This document shows, one piece after another, positions 38,531 to 48,930 of a stretch of DNA of 64,000 bases. A program made the position numbers and the translations under genes. Under the pieces are notes generated by a model that was not told the origin of the DNA, made no database searches, and saw nothing but the letters and a program-made list of their open reading frames with translations. The first letter of the stretch is position 1, and each line of letters opens with the position of its first letter. Source of the DNA: Diacronema lutheri (taxonomy: Eukaryota; Haptophyta; Pavlovophyceae; Pavlovales; Pavlovaceae); the NCBI GenBank assembly GCA_019448385.1, contig JAGTXO010000036.1:186001-250000 (forward strand), written 5' to 3'.

Positions 38531-39813
38531 CTCGACCAGCGGCGGCCTGCGCTATTCCCACTCGCTGCACGATGGTCGCGCGCGGCGCACGGTGGCCTGC
38601 TCCTCCTGTGGTGGACCCGCTGCACCGGCACGCTCGCCGAGCACGCGCGAGCTCGTAGGCGCGGCGGTGCTCAACGAGTTTGTGCGCTCGCCCGCCGCAC
38701 AGGCAGGCCTGATGCGCGACCAAGTCGCGAGCTGGATGCGGTGCGCGCGCGCGCGCGCACGCGCTTACACGCGTGTGCGTGCGCCAGTCGGCGAGCGCGC
38801 GGGCGGCCGCATTGCGGCCCGCGGTCCGCCGCGCTCGTCGCCGGGCCCTTGCCTCTCCCGCGCTTCCGCGCGCGCTTCCGCGCGCGCTCGGTCACGCCGC
38901 GCCGCCCGCCCGGCGCTTCCCGCCGCGCGGCAGCGGCTGGGACGACGAAGTTGGCAGCTACGCGTCCGTCTCCGTCTTTGCGCAGCTCAAGCTCAACGAG
39001 CTGCAGACAATGACGCGCGCGCTGCCGCGGCCGCACCCCGTCCACACCGCGGCTGTCTGCCACGTCTTCGAGCGGTGCGCGGGCCTTTTTGGCCGATACG
39101 AGAGCCTGATCAGGCCGCTCTGGCGCGAGGTACTCGGTTGCGTGTACGCGGACGCGCACACGCTCGAGCTCGACGGCCGGCCGCTCGGCGCGTGCGACCG
39201 GCACCTCGCGCTCGAGCCTTGGTTCGCACGGTATGAGCGCGCGGCACAGCGATGCGCGCTGCTCGAGGAGCAGCTCGAGCGCGGCGCGCGCGACGTGGCG
39301 CACGCGCATGAGTCGGCGCTGGCACGCGACGCGCAGCTGGCGAGCGCGATTGGCGGCTGGCAACGCGAGCTCGTGCGCGTCAAGGCGCTCTCGGAGCGCG
39401 ACGGCGGCGAGGCGGCGCGCGTCGCGCTGCCCGTGCTTGAGGCGCAGGTCGGCGAGCTCGCACAGCTGCTTGCCTTCACGCAGCGCGAGCTGCGCTCGCG
39501 CGAGGACGAGCTGCGCGTGGCGCTCCGTGCGAACGCAGAGCTGCGCGCGCCGCGCGCCCGCGCCGCACGGCCCGCGGCGGCGGAGTTGGAGCGCCGCGGC
39601 GGCGGCTCGGACGGCGGCGTTGGCGAGCCGCGCGAGCTGGTAGAGCAGATCCGCGCACGCTTCCGCGCGCTGCCCGCCTTGGCACAGGGGATGCTCGCGC
39701 ACGAGCTACTGCTCGCGTCCGCGAGGCGGCGGGCGGGAGGGATGAACTCCTCGCCCCCCATCCCCCAACCCGGCCACCCGGCCCACCCCCCACCTGACCG
39801 AAAGCGTCGATAG
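38322..39813 (+). CDS. Coiled-coil protein, unidentified
   Basis: Proposed exons 38322-38740 and 38934-39813 (GTGCGC donor, phase 2) give 432 residues. The end of exon 1 (ELVGAAVLNEFVRSPAAQ, MRDQVASWM) and exon 2 (SYASVSVFAQLKLNELQTM, CAGLFGRYESLIRPLWREVL) are protein-like. From about residue 230 the protein is a long coiled coil (RAAQRCALLEEQLERGARDV; VLEAQVGELAQLLAFTQREL). The first ~100 residues are low complexity and lie on the tandem duplication, so the start is doubtful. The family is not recognised. Confidence 0.5.
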
Positions 39814-39957
39814 CAGCAATTGACGAAGCAGACAGTGTACAGGTACATGCGATTTCGGAGTTTTAAGAGGTCACGGGTTTGGGGGAGGCCAGAGAGGATC
39901 TTGCCGTCTTGATTCGCGCCCCAAGTGTGCGGCACGCTGCGCGAGGCCGGTCGCTTA

Positions 39958-42763
39958 ATGGTCGAGCTGACGGCCTCAAACCCGTCGCACCAGATGCGCG
40001 CCACGTCCGCCGGCAGCGCGCCGGAGATGTCGCTTGCGCTCGCCGCGCTGCTCGTGCGCCCGCCGCGCTTCGGCTGGTGGGCCGAGTTTGCCGACGCGGA
40101 GCATGAGGTGGCATACCGCGAGGCCGAGGTGCACCACACGCTCTGCGCGCGCACGCTGATCGTGTGCGCCGCAGACACGCTGCTGTTCGGCGGCTCGTTT
40201 GTCGCGCGCATTGCGGAGACGGGCGGTTCGCTCGACGGCTTTGGGCTCGTTGCGCTCGCCATGTTCGGCCTGTACGCGCTCGTGAGCGGCGTGACGTACG
40301 CGGCGTTGAGGCGACGGGCGCGCCTCGTCGTCGCCGAGCTCGCGTTCGGCGCCGTGCTCGTCGCGACACCCACGGCCTCGACGTTCTTCACGCACGACCC
40401 AGCGCGCGAGCAGGCGGCGGTCCATCTCGACGCGCCGCTCTGGTTCCCGTCAAGCCACGCGGCCGTGCACATGATCCTGCTCTCGCGCTTCATGTTCGTC
40501 GGCGTGTTTACGCCCACGCGCCCGCGGCTCTTCGCGGCGGTACTGGCGCTCAACTGGCTCGCCTTCTTATGCGGCGACGTGCTCGTGTCCGACCTGCGGC
40601 TGCAGGAGGTGCTGATGCTGCTGCTTGCGGTGCTCGTCATGTCGACGCTGCTCGTCGCCGTCAACTTGCAGCTCGCGCTCATCCACCGCGGCCGCTATTG
40701 GTTCATCCGCGAGTCGGCGCTCGCGCTCGTCGAGCGCGAGCGGCTCATTCGCGACGAGACGCGCACGGCGCTGCGCCTCGCCGCGGTCGCGGAGGAGCGG
40801 CGCGCGCGCAGCAAGCTGATCCGAATGGTGATGCACGACCTGCGCTCGCCCCTCCTCTCGATCTCAAACATCGCCGCGGTGCTCGCGCGGATGGACACAT
40901 CGACGCCGCTCTCCGAGCCCATCGTCGCAAAGTGCTGCACGTCGCTCGGCACGTGCGCGGCGCTCACGCAGAGCATCATCTCCGACATGCTCGACTTTGA
41001 GCGGATTGACAGCGGCAGGCTCGTGCTGCTCCCCGCGCCCTTCCGCGTGCGCGACCTGCTCGCCGCGTCGCAGGCCACCTTTGAGGTGCGCCGGGCAGCC
41101 CGGCTCCGCCGCGCCGGCCGCGCCGATCGCGCCGACCGTGCGCGCGCCGCGCCATGACACGCCCCGGCCTGAGCCAAGCGGCGCGTGCCCCCGCCCCCCC
41201 CCCCACCCCACCCCCCACCTTGGCTGCCGTGTGCGTGCCCTCTCCCAGGGCGTGGCCAAGACGCGCGGCATCAGCCTCGTCTTCGAAGAGCTGCCCACCG
41301 CGCTTAGCGAGCGGCTCTTTGTGGGCGATGTGCGCCGGCTGCAGCAGTGCCTCAACAACGGCGTCTCGAACGCGCTCAAATTCTCAGACGCGGGCGGCAC
41401 CGTGCACGTGCGCGCCGAGCTGCCGGCCGCGCCGCCCGCGCAGAGCGAGGCGGCGACGCGGCCGTCGTCGCGGGCCATCGCCGAGCCCGTCGGCGCGGCG
41501 CAGGCGCTCGGCGGCAGATTGAGCCATCACGCGCGCAGGCTCATGCCGGCGCTCAGCGACGCAGCTCGGACGGCGAGCGTATCCGATGCGGGCACAGACG
41601 GTGCGCTGATTGCGTCGCCCGCGTGGGGCGCGCTCGAGCCGGCCAAGGTGGCGCCGGCACCTGCGGAGGAGGGGCGAAGGACGCCGCTGCGCGTGTCGGT
41701 GCGCGACTGGGGCGTCGGTCTGTCGCGTGAGGACCTCGAGCAGTTGCGCGAGGGCGCCGCCTTCTCGCAGGTCGGGCGGGGCAAGGAGCAGGGGAGCAGC
41801 GGCACGGGCCTTGGCCTTACGATCGCCCGCCAGATTCTTGCGATGCACGGCTCGACGCTCGGGATTGAGAGCGGGGGCCACGGCAAGGGTACGCGCTACA
41901 CGATGGAGTTGCTGCTGCCCGAGCCGCCCGCGGGCGACGGCGCGTCGCACGCGCACGACGCGCGACACGATGCGCGCGACTGTCTCAGCGTCAACGACTC
42001 GGCGGGTGCGAGAGGCGAAGGAGGTGTGCCTGCCCTCACGCCGCGCTCTGCGCGGCACGACTCGGCGCCCACCCTCGGCTTGAGCAGCCCCGTGCTCGCG
42101 CAGAGCGGCAGAGGCGCGCAGCCGCTCCGCGTGCTCTACGCCGACGACGACGAGTTCTTGCAGCTCACCGTGCCGCTGCGAGTCTTTGCGCCGCTCGGCG
42201 TGCCCTACGACACGGCGGAGAACGGCGCGCTCGCTGTCGAGCTTGTCACGCGTGCCGGCGCAATGCATTACGATCTGGTCGTCATGGATAACCAGGTGCG
42301 GCGCGGCGAGGGTGGTGGTCGTAAAGGAGGGGGGTGGGGGGGAAGGGGGGGGGGGGGGGGTCTGCCGGGGAGGCTCCGCCGCCGCTGTGGGCTTTCTTCC
42401 TCATGGCCGCTCCTCGGCCGCAAATCAACTGCGCGCTCGCGCGCGCTGCGTCCCGCCCGCCCACCCATCCGCGCGCAGATGCCCGGCATGAGCGGAAGCG
42501 ACGCGACGCGCGCGCTGCGCTCGCGTGGCTATCGCGGCACCATCGTCGGGATGACGGGCGACCTGGTCGGCAGCGACGAGCGCAACAACTTTGAGGCTGC
42601 CGGGCTCGACGCGTGCGTGGGCAAGGACACGGACGGGATCGAGACGCTGATCGCCATGGTCGCCGCGCGCATGGCCACCACCATCCACGGGCTTGGCGCG
42701 CACGACGACGTCGTCATCGAGGTCGAGGACTCGCAAAGAGGATGCCAAAGGAGCCCCAGCTGA
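39958..42763 (+). CDS. Membrane hybrid histidine kinase with receiver domain
   Basis: Exons 39958-41085, 41249-42295 and 42479-42763, phase 0, give 819 residues. Five or six membrane helices in the first ~230 residues (LIVCAADTLLFGGSFVARI; FGLVALAMFGLYALVSGVTY; LQEVLMLLLAVLVMSTLLVAV) form the sensor. The kinase has the H-box MVMHDLRSPLLSI with the phospho-His, the N-box LNNGVSNALKFS, and G-boxes RDWGVGLS and GTGLGLTIA. The receiver has acidic YADDDEF, the phospho-acceptor Asp in LVVMDNQMPGMSG, and the conserved Thr/Lys region (GMTGDL, VGKD). Intron 2 splits the receiver right after the acceptor Asp and holds a long G run. The signal sensed is unknown. Confidence 0.88.
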
Positions 42764-42810
42764 CGCGTCTCTGATCACTCTGATCACAATTGACTCAAAA
42801 GCGGGCCAGT

Positions 42811-44073
42811 TCAGTGCGAACGGCCAACGCTAACGCGGGCGCCAAGGGCAGCCGGCAGCAAAATGATCGCCGTCGGGCTGTGCGCGTGCCCAAAATTGGC
42901 TGCGCGGCGCGACACGGGCGTGCGCTCAGCTGCAGCGGCTGGCGAGAAGGTGCGCTCGCCGCCTGTGCCGCGTTCGGCTGACGGTGACGCCATCGGACGG
43001 GGCTGCGCGCCTGGCGCTGCGTGCGCACGCGTGCGTCGCTCTGCGGCCGGTTCGTTTGCGGGGGCGAGCGCATGTAGGTCGCGCAGCCTCGCCTCGAGCG
43101 TGCGTACGAGCAGCGCATTGCCCTCCGCTCGCACGTGCTCGAGGCGCCAGCGCTGCTCGGCGGCGCGGATCTGATCGCGCGCGCGCACCCAGATCAGGTG
43201 GTCGAGGTTGAGGCCTTCGGCGTCGGCGAGCATGCGCGCGACCCGCTCCTGTGCATCGAGCGATGCTCGCTCGTCTGCTGCGCCCGGGCGAGCGGCATCG
43301 TCGCCCCCGCTGCTGCCCTGCTCGGCCGCTCGCGCAGGCGGAGGCGCGCCGTCGGCGCGGTGCTCTGCGCGGCGAGCGGCCGCACCGGGCGCTGCGTCGA
43401 GCGCGCCGCGCGTGCCGGCCGTGCAAGCGCAGCGCGGCTCGAGCGAACCGTCGTCTCGCGCGTGTACCGCGTCCTCGCCCCGCCTGCCCGCCTCGTGCGC
43501 TTCGAGCGCGGAGGAGAGCGCGTCGGAGAGGACGAGCTGCTGGCTGAGAGCACCCTCCGCGCGTGCGCGCTGCGCGACCGCGTCGTCGCGCTGCGCCTCG
43601 AGTAGCGCGGCTCTAGCCTCGAGCGCCGCGATCTGCGCCTGCACCTGCGCGCGCGCCTGCGCCTGCGCTTGCGCAAGCTGCTGCGCAAGCTGCTGCCGTT
43701 GCTGCTCGAGCTCGACGTTCGCCGCGGCCTCCACCGCGTCCGCGCGCAGAGCCTTCGAAGTCTGGACGCTCGCCGCCCGCGTGCGTACGGGCGAGACGCC
43801 AGTGCCCGAAAAGGAGCCGCCAGACAAGCGCTGCTGTGCCGTGACCACGAGGTCGAGCTGCCGTATTCGCTCGTCGCGCTGCGCGAGCTGCCGGCGCAGC
43901 TCGGACATGTCGTGCTCAAGCGCATCGAGCGTGTCGGCGAGCTCGCTCAGGTGAGCCACATCAACACGTGGCTCCGTGCCGGCCTCGAAACCGTCGAAGT
44001 CAGCACGGGCGACTGCGAGCGTCTTCTCCAGCCAGTAGAAGGAGGCGCGGCGCCACACCTCATCCCCGTACAT
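42811..44073 (-). CDS. Coiled-coil protein, unidentified
   Basis: 420 residues, no intron. The N-terminal ~60 residues are compact ([18 protein letters not shown]). A coiled coil follows ([20 protein letters not shown], then a Gln/Ala-rich helix [19 protein letters not shown], and [17 protein letters not shown]). An Arg/Ala-rich linker precedes a second helical region ([19 protein letters not shown]-like; [19 protein letters not shown]). Family not recognised. Head-to-head with RAD51, 105 bp apart; its 3' end nearly touches the histidine kinase gene (47 bp). Confidence 0.6.
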   Translation of the reverse strand: MYGDEVWRRASFYWLEKTLAVARADFDGFEAGTEPRVDVAHLSELADTLDALEHDMSELRRQLAQRDERIRQLDLVVTAQQRLSGGSFSGTGVSPVRTRAASVQTSKALRADAVEAAANVELEQQRQQLAQQLAQAQAQARAQVQAQIAALEARAALLEAQRDDAVAQRARAEGALSQQLVLSDALSSALEAHEAGRRGEDAVHARDDGSLEPRCACTAGTRGALDAAPGAAARRAEHRADGAPPPARAAEQGSSGGDDAARPGAADERASLDAQERVARMLADAEGLNLDHLIWVRARDQIRAAEQRWRLEHVRAEGNALLVRTLEARLRDLHALAPANEPAAERRTRAHAAPGAQPRPMASPSAERGTGGERTFSPAAAAERTPVSRRAANFGHAHSPTAIILLPAALGARVSVGRSH

Positions 44074-44178
44074 ACCGGGCAGGACGGCGTTTCACCTCCC
44101 GGTTCGGGCGTTTTCAAAAGAGATCGCCCCCGTCTGTACGAAAAGGACCGCGAAGGCGCGTTTTGAAGGGCTTGCGGG

Positions 44179-45445
44179 ATGGCAGCAGCCGGGGCGATGC
44201 AGGCGGTGCCCGCGCCTTCCGGCGCGGAGGCGATGGACGCGGTGCGCGCTTGCGCACGCGCGCCGGTGTATGCGCTGCGCGGCTTGGCCATCATCCCGGC
44301 TCGCTGCACGACGCCCCCTTGCGTCCGCCGCGCGCGCAGGAGGGGGGCGTGATCCTTATCGACAAGATCGAGGGCAACGGCTCGGGGATCACGGCGGCGG
44401 ACGTGAAGAAGCTGCGGGAGAAGGGATACCACACGGTCGAGTCGGTCATTCATGCGCCTAAGAAGGAGCTCTGCGACATCAAGGGCCTGAGCGAGAACAA
44501 GGTGGAGAAGATCCTGGACGCGGCGTACAAGTTCATCGGCATCGGCTTCCAGACAGCGACCGAGCTCCACAGGCAACGGCAAGACCTCATCTACTTCACG
44601 ACGGGGTGCAAGGAGCTGGACGATATCATGCAGGGCGGCATCGAGACCGGGTCGATCACCGAAATGTACGGCGAGTTCCGCACGGGCAAGACGCAGCTGT
44701 GCCACACGCTCGCGGTCACGTGCCAGTTGCCGCTCGAGCAGGGCGGCGGCGAGGGCAAGTGCCTCTACATTGATACAGAGGGCACATTCCGCCCGCAGCG
44801 GCTGATCGAGATTGCGCAGCGCTACCAAATGGATCCGCAGTCCGTCCTCGACAACGTCAACTACGCACGTGCGTTCAACACGGATCACCAAATGCAGCTG
44901 CTGCTGCACGCGGCCGCGATGATGGCGGAGAGCCGGTACGCGCTCCTCATCGTCGACTCGGCAACGGCGCTGTACCGCACGGACTACAGCGGTCGCGGCG
45001 AGCTCTCGGCGCGGCAGGTACACCTCGCAAAGTTCCTGCGCATGCTCTCGCGGCTCGCGTCGGAGTACGGCGTCGCGTGCGTCATCACAAACCAGGTGGT
45101 CGCTATGGTCGACGGCCAGGCCATGTTTGGCCCGCAAGTGAAGCCGATTGGCGGTAACATCATCGCGCACGCGTCGACGACGCGCCTCTATTTCCGAAAA
45201 GGGCGGGGCGAAAACCGCGTCGTCAAAATCGCCGACTCACCATGCCTGCCCGGTGCGCGCCGCGCGCCGCGCGGCACGTTGCGCGCGTCATGCAGGCTTC
45301 GTGCAGGTGGCCGTGGCGCGAACGCACGCGCCCATGTCCACGGCCCCACGTGCTCGTGCGAACGCCGTCGCGCGCGCGCCCTCGCGCAGAGGCGGAGGCC
45401 ACATTCTCGATCCAGGCGCACGGCGTCGACAGCGCGCAGGACTGA
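44179..45445 (+). CDS. RAD51: RAD51 recombinase
   Basis: Exons 44179-44241, 44340-45252 and 45390-45445 give 343 residues, close to human RAD51 (339). An N-terminal HhH domain ([35 protein letters not shown]) precedes the ATPase core with Walker [10 protein letters not shown], Walker [26 protein letters not shown] and [16 protein letters not shown]. The last exon gives [12 protein letters not shown], matching the RAD51 C-terminal 'EAEAMFAINADGV'. DMC1 was considered, but [20 protein letters not shown] is the RAD51 form. It forms the ssDNA filament in homologous recombination. The first exon (21 residues) is inferred from the ATG and splice frame. Confidence 0.92.
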
Positions 45446-45819
45446 CCCGCTCCGAGCAATGTACGCCGCGCGCGTCGCCGGGCTCGCGCTGGCGTGCTGG
45501 GCGGCATTCTTTCAAGGCCTCCGCACACGCCTGCCAGTACGCCTGCAATGGCACGGCGCATCGCCACGTCGGCACTCGTTCGAGGCCGCATCTCTCAGTG
45601 CGTACGCCATGTGATTGTGATCTGTCCGCAACCTCCTCCTGTGGCCCAGTGGTCCGGGTGGGCACGGCGAATGAGTCTGCACCACCCGCGCTTTGCGCGC
45701 AGCGAGCAGCGGCACGTTCTTGAAGGCCGCTCGTTTCCCACCGGATCGTGCAGCGGCGCGCGTGGCTGTCAAATTAGACAGCTGTCATCGCCGACCCCGT
45801 GCACGCGCAAGCTGCCACT
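45446..45819. other. Convergent intergenic region, nothing identified
   Basis: 374 bp between the 3' ends of RAD51 and NDUFA1. No frame here looks like protein and there is no clear structure; somewhat lower GC than the genes. Confidence 0.6.
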
Positions 45820-46091
45820 TCATTGCGATTCCTTGACGATTCGGTCAATCTTCTCGTCGCGCTTGAAGAGAAGCCGGTCCCAGTTGTCGATCATCGTGCG
45901 CCGGTGCTGCGCGAGGCGAGGCGTGACGAGACATTGCCGCGCGCGAGTCAGCAGAGCGCTGGCGCCCCGAAGCACAGAGAGCGCGCGCGCACCTCGCCCG
46001 TGATGATGTAGTGCGCAACGGGCACGATGCCGCCGACCACCGTGATGATGCCCGTGATCACGAGGAACGGCACCGACGACTGGAGCGGCAT
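45820..46091 (-). CDS. NDUFA1: Complex I subunit NDUFA1 (MWFE)-like
   Basis: Exons 45993-46091 and 45820-45906 (86-bp GT-AG intron, phase 0) give 61 residues. It has one N-terminal membrane helix (FLVITGIITVVGGIVPVAHY) followed by a charged tail with NWDRLLFKRDEKIDRIV, matching the plant/algal MWFE pattern 'DEWDVAMERRDKKV'. It would be a small accessory subunit anchored in the mitochondrial inner membrane arm of NADH dehydrogenase. Assignment rests on length, topology and the WDRLLFKRDEK motif. Confidence 0.75.
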
Positions 46092-46161
46092 GGCAGCGCT
46101 CCTCCGCGCTGCACCTAGGCCGCGATGGAGGTTCGAGAGTGGTTTTAAAATTAGTCTCCAG

Positions 46162-47457
46162 ATGCTTTTCGGCATGGCGCGTTGTCGCCGTTTGCGCGCG
46201 AGCCGCACGCTGTTCTGGTTTGCGCTGCATGCGCACACCGCCCTCGGCGCGCGCGCTGGCGTGCGTGCGCGCGGCGTGGCAGTGACGCGCGTGCGAGGCG
46301 CGCGGGCGAGCATGGCCGACGCCTTCCTGCCGGCGCCTGTCGTCCCACCGGCGGAGCCGCTACTCGCGTCGATGGACGACTGGCTCGCGGAGGGCGCGGC
46401 GCCGCCGAAGACGGTTGGCGTGCAGGCTGCGTACGTCGTGCACCTCGGCACCAAAGTGATTGTACCGCCGGGGCTGGTGCTCGAGAGCGCTGACGTCCCG
46501 TTCGACCAAGGGCTCGCGGGCGCCGAGCACGAGATCGTCGCGGGCGCGGGTGAGACCGCCGAGCTGCAGCTCCGCATCGGGCGCGCGTACAGCCTGCGCT
46601 TCCGCGACGCGGAGGGGCGCGTCGGGCCGGCAACGCTCGCGAGCGCCATTGCGGACCCAGATCTCTGCGCGTGGTGGCTTTGCGCCGTGCCCCGTTCCGT
46701 CGGCCACGCCGCAGTGCAGGCGGCGGTCTCGCTCGTGCGCGCGCTTGCGGCGGGCGAGCGGAGGCTGCGGTGCGACGTGCTCCTTCCCGGGCTCAACCCG
46801 CGCATCGAGACGGCCTGCGGACTCGACGACCGTTTGCTGCAGCTCCTCTCCTTCGAGCTCGCGCGCTGTCTTGCCTCGGCAGGTCGGTCGGTGATGCTGC
46901 TCTTCGACTCGGCGGGCACGGCAGCGTCGGCGCAGGCGGCGTGGGTGCAGCTGTACGCCGTGCCGCCGCCGGCGAGTGTCGTCTTCCGCGGGCTCGCCAA
47001 CAAGCCCGTCACGCGCGACGAGGCGCGCGGCCTCAACTGGGATTTCTCGCCCGCCGTGACGCCCAACGAGCCACGCGATGCGTACGTGGTCGTGCGGCCG
47101 AGGAACTCGCGCGGTGATGCCGTCGTGCTCGCGCTCATGCAGGCGCACGCCAAGATGCCCGACGCTACGTGGCTGCTGATCAACCCGGAGCTCGAGGACA
47201 CGGCCCTGCGCGGCACGTTTGGCATCCGGGAGACCGACCGTTACATGAGCTTCCTCGGCAGCTTTGAGCAATGCTATCTCGCTCGCGGCATGTACCTCGT
47301 GAAACGGCCGCGCATGACCGTCTCGGAGCGCGGCCACCTCGGCATGCGGTACGGCGAGTCGTGGGACGCGCTCAAGCGCAACGCCAACGGCTTCTCGCCG
47401 ATCGAGCGCTTTGCGAGGCGGCCGACCCCAAACGAGATCGACGCGGTCGGCTGGTGA
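46162..47457 (+). CDS. DUF1995 family protein, plastid-type leader
   Basis: 431 residues from the ATG at 46162 (a second ATG at 46174 is also possible). The leader is basic with a hydrophobic stretch (RTLFWFALHAHTALGARAG). The body has the DUF1995 pattern: RRLRCDVLLPGLNPRIE, VMLLFDSAGTAASAQAAW, DAYVVVRPRNSRGDAVV, WLLINPELEDTALRGTFGI and RYMSFLGSFEQCYLARGM. Members of this family in plants and algae are plastid proteins, one being LPA3 in photosystem II assembly; the molecular role is unclear. A TTTTAAAATTAG patch lies about 15 bp upstream. The start is 70 bp from divergent NDUFA1. Confidence 0.75.
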   Translation: MLFGMARCRRLRASRTLFWFALHAHTALGARAGVRARGVAVTRVRGARASMADAFLPAPVVPPAEPLLASMDDWLAEGAAPPKTVGVQAAYVVHLGTKVIVPPGLVLESADVPFDQGLAGAEHEIVAGAGETAELQLRIGRAYSLRFRDAEGRVGPATLASAIADPDLCAWWLCAVPRSVGHAAVQAAVSLVRALAAGERRLRCDVLLPGLNPRIETACGLDDRLLQLLSFELARCLASAGRSVMLLFDSAGTAASAQAAWVQLYAVPPPASVVFRGLANKPVTRDEARGLNWDFSPAVTPNEPRDAYVVVRPRNSRGDAVVLALMQAHAKMPDATWLLINPELEDTALRGTFGIRETDRYMSFLGSFEQCYLARGMYLVKRPRMTVSERGHLGMRYGESWDALKRNANGFSPIERFARRPTPNEIDAVGW

Positions 47458-47833
47458 CTGAGGTGAGGCGAGAGGAGCGAGCGCGCCTTCGCAGACTGAC
47501 GTTAAATTTCTGTTAATTTTTTGGGGACGTAAGCGGGCCTCTGCGTGTGTGGCGCGCCCCCGGGCCTCTGCGTGTGTGGCACGCCGCACGCGCCGGCTAG
47601 GCGCGAGGGGGCCTTTGGGCCTGCTCCGCCGGTCGCCTCTCTGCGTGGCGCTGCTTGGGCTGCCAGGCTGCGCAGGCGTCGACGACGTGGGTGGCTTTCT
47701 GCTCCTCTGCCGCTGATGAGTGATGACCCGCACATTGACTCGCCCGGATGTGTCGTTCGTTATTTAGAAAGTATTTATTCATACTACCCATAATTATTAA
47801 TTTTTCGCTCGTATCGTAACACTGCCGTGCACG
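47458..47833. other. Intergenic region with short direct repeat and AT-rich promoter-like stretch
   Basis: Two copies of CGGGCCTCTGCGTGTGTGGC occur at about 47533 and 47559. From 47757 to 47815 the sequence turns strongly AT-rich (TATTTAGAAAGTATTTATTC and following), just upstream of the ATG at 47834; this is the most AT-rich stretch of the neighbourhood and a good promoter candidate. Confidence 0.5.
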
Positions 47834-48804
47834 ATGGCGCGAACACGCGCGATCATCGTCGCGCTCCTCCTCATGTGCGTGTCGCTGTCGGCGAAGGGCG
47901 ACCCGCTCAAGCTGCTCGCGCGCAGGCTCCGTCCGAAGCCCCCGGCAATTGCTCGGAGTCGCATTGACCAGGACTTTGCCGTGCTCCTCATGCGCAGCTC
48001 CTACACGGCAGCGGAAGGTGCGCCGCGATGCGGTCCGCGCGCTCGCACGGCCGCCGCGCGCGGGCGCGACGTGGGCCTCACCGCGCGCGTACTCGCGCAT
48101 CGCCCGCTTCGGTTCCAGAGATGCGCTTCGTGCCCATGGACGAGTTCCAGCGCGCCTTCTTCCTCAATCGACAGGACGAGTGGCAGCCCTACCTCGCGGC
48201 CGTCGAGGGGCTCGTGCCAAAGCAGGGCGATCTGCAGGACCCGTCGTACTTTGACTTCATCTCCTTCGCACAATACTCGACGCTCGCGGAGGAGATGCGC
48301 AACGGTCGCCTCGCCTATCGCGAGCTGGTCGGCGCGGAGGGTGAGCAGGTCGTGCGCGAACGGCCAGCCGACGTGCCGCGCGACAATGCGGCGCTGCCGG
48401 CCGAGCATCGCCGCCGCGTCGGGGACGTCATTTTCAGCTGGGCGAGCGAGCGGTACGACATTGCGCCCGCCCGTGCGCCCGACGAGATTGCGGCGCGCGC
48501 GCGCGAGCTGCTCGAGGTCTTCCGCATCCGCGGCTTTGTCGCGTCAACGGCGGTGCAGCTCGCGCAGAACAGGGACGGGAGTGCGACGCTCACGTGCGCC
48601 GTCGGCGCGCCAGCGACCCTCTGGTCGCAGCGCGTGCTCGAGGGCACCGCGCTGCGCAACGACTTTGAAGCGATGGCCGTCAATGCGCTCGTGCGCCAGG
48701 CCGGTGCGACCCTGCTCTCGCAGCGCACGAGCTTCTCGCCGCTCGACGTGCGTCACGCCATCACCTTCAGCGCGCCGGGCAGAGAGGCTCCGGCGGCCAG
48801 GTGA
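47834..48804 (+). CDS. Secretory or plastid protein, unidentified
   Basis: Exons 47834-48017 and 48119-48804 (101-bp intron, phase 1) give 289 residues. A clear signal peptide opens the protein (RAIIVALLLMCVSLSAKG), followed by Arg/Pro-rich sequence, as in complex-plastid targeting. The mature part is mixed alpha/beta (RFVPMDEFQRAFFLNRQDEW; DLQDPSYFDFISFAQYSTLA; EVFRIRGFVASTAVQLAQN). I do not recognise a family. It follows the DUF1995 gene on the same strand. Confidence 0.6.
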
Positions 48805-48930
48805 CGCGCCAGACGTGGCGACTGGCAGTGGCGGCTGACCGCGGGCTTGCAGTCGTCGCATGTCGGCGCTCTGGGCGCTGACGTGGTGGCAGTGGCCATG
48901 GGTCTGCGCCGCCCAGGGCTCGCGCTCAAC

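Noticed and set aside
43968-44340. Continuous upstream extension of the RAD51 frame
   Set aside because: The frame before 44340 overlaps the divergent gene and has no RAD51-like sequence; a short first exon from 44179 with a GTGCGC-CAG intron fits better.
45446-45819. Small open frames between RAD51 and NDUFA1
   Set aside because: None has protein-like composition, a start context or a conserved motif.
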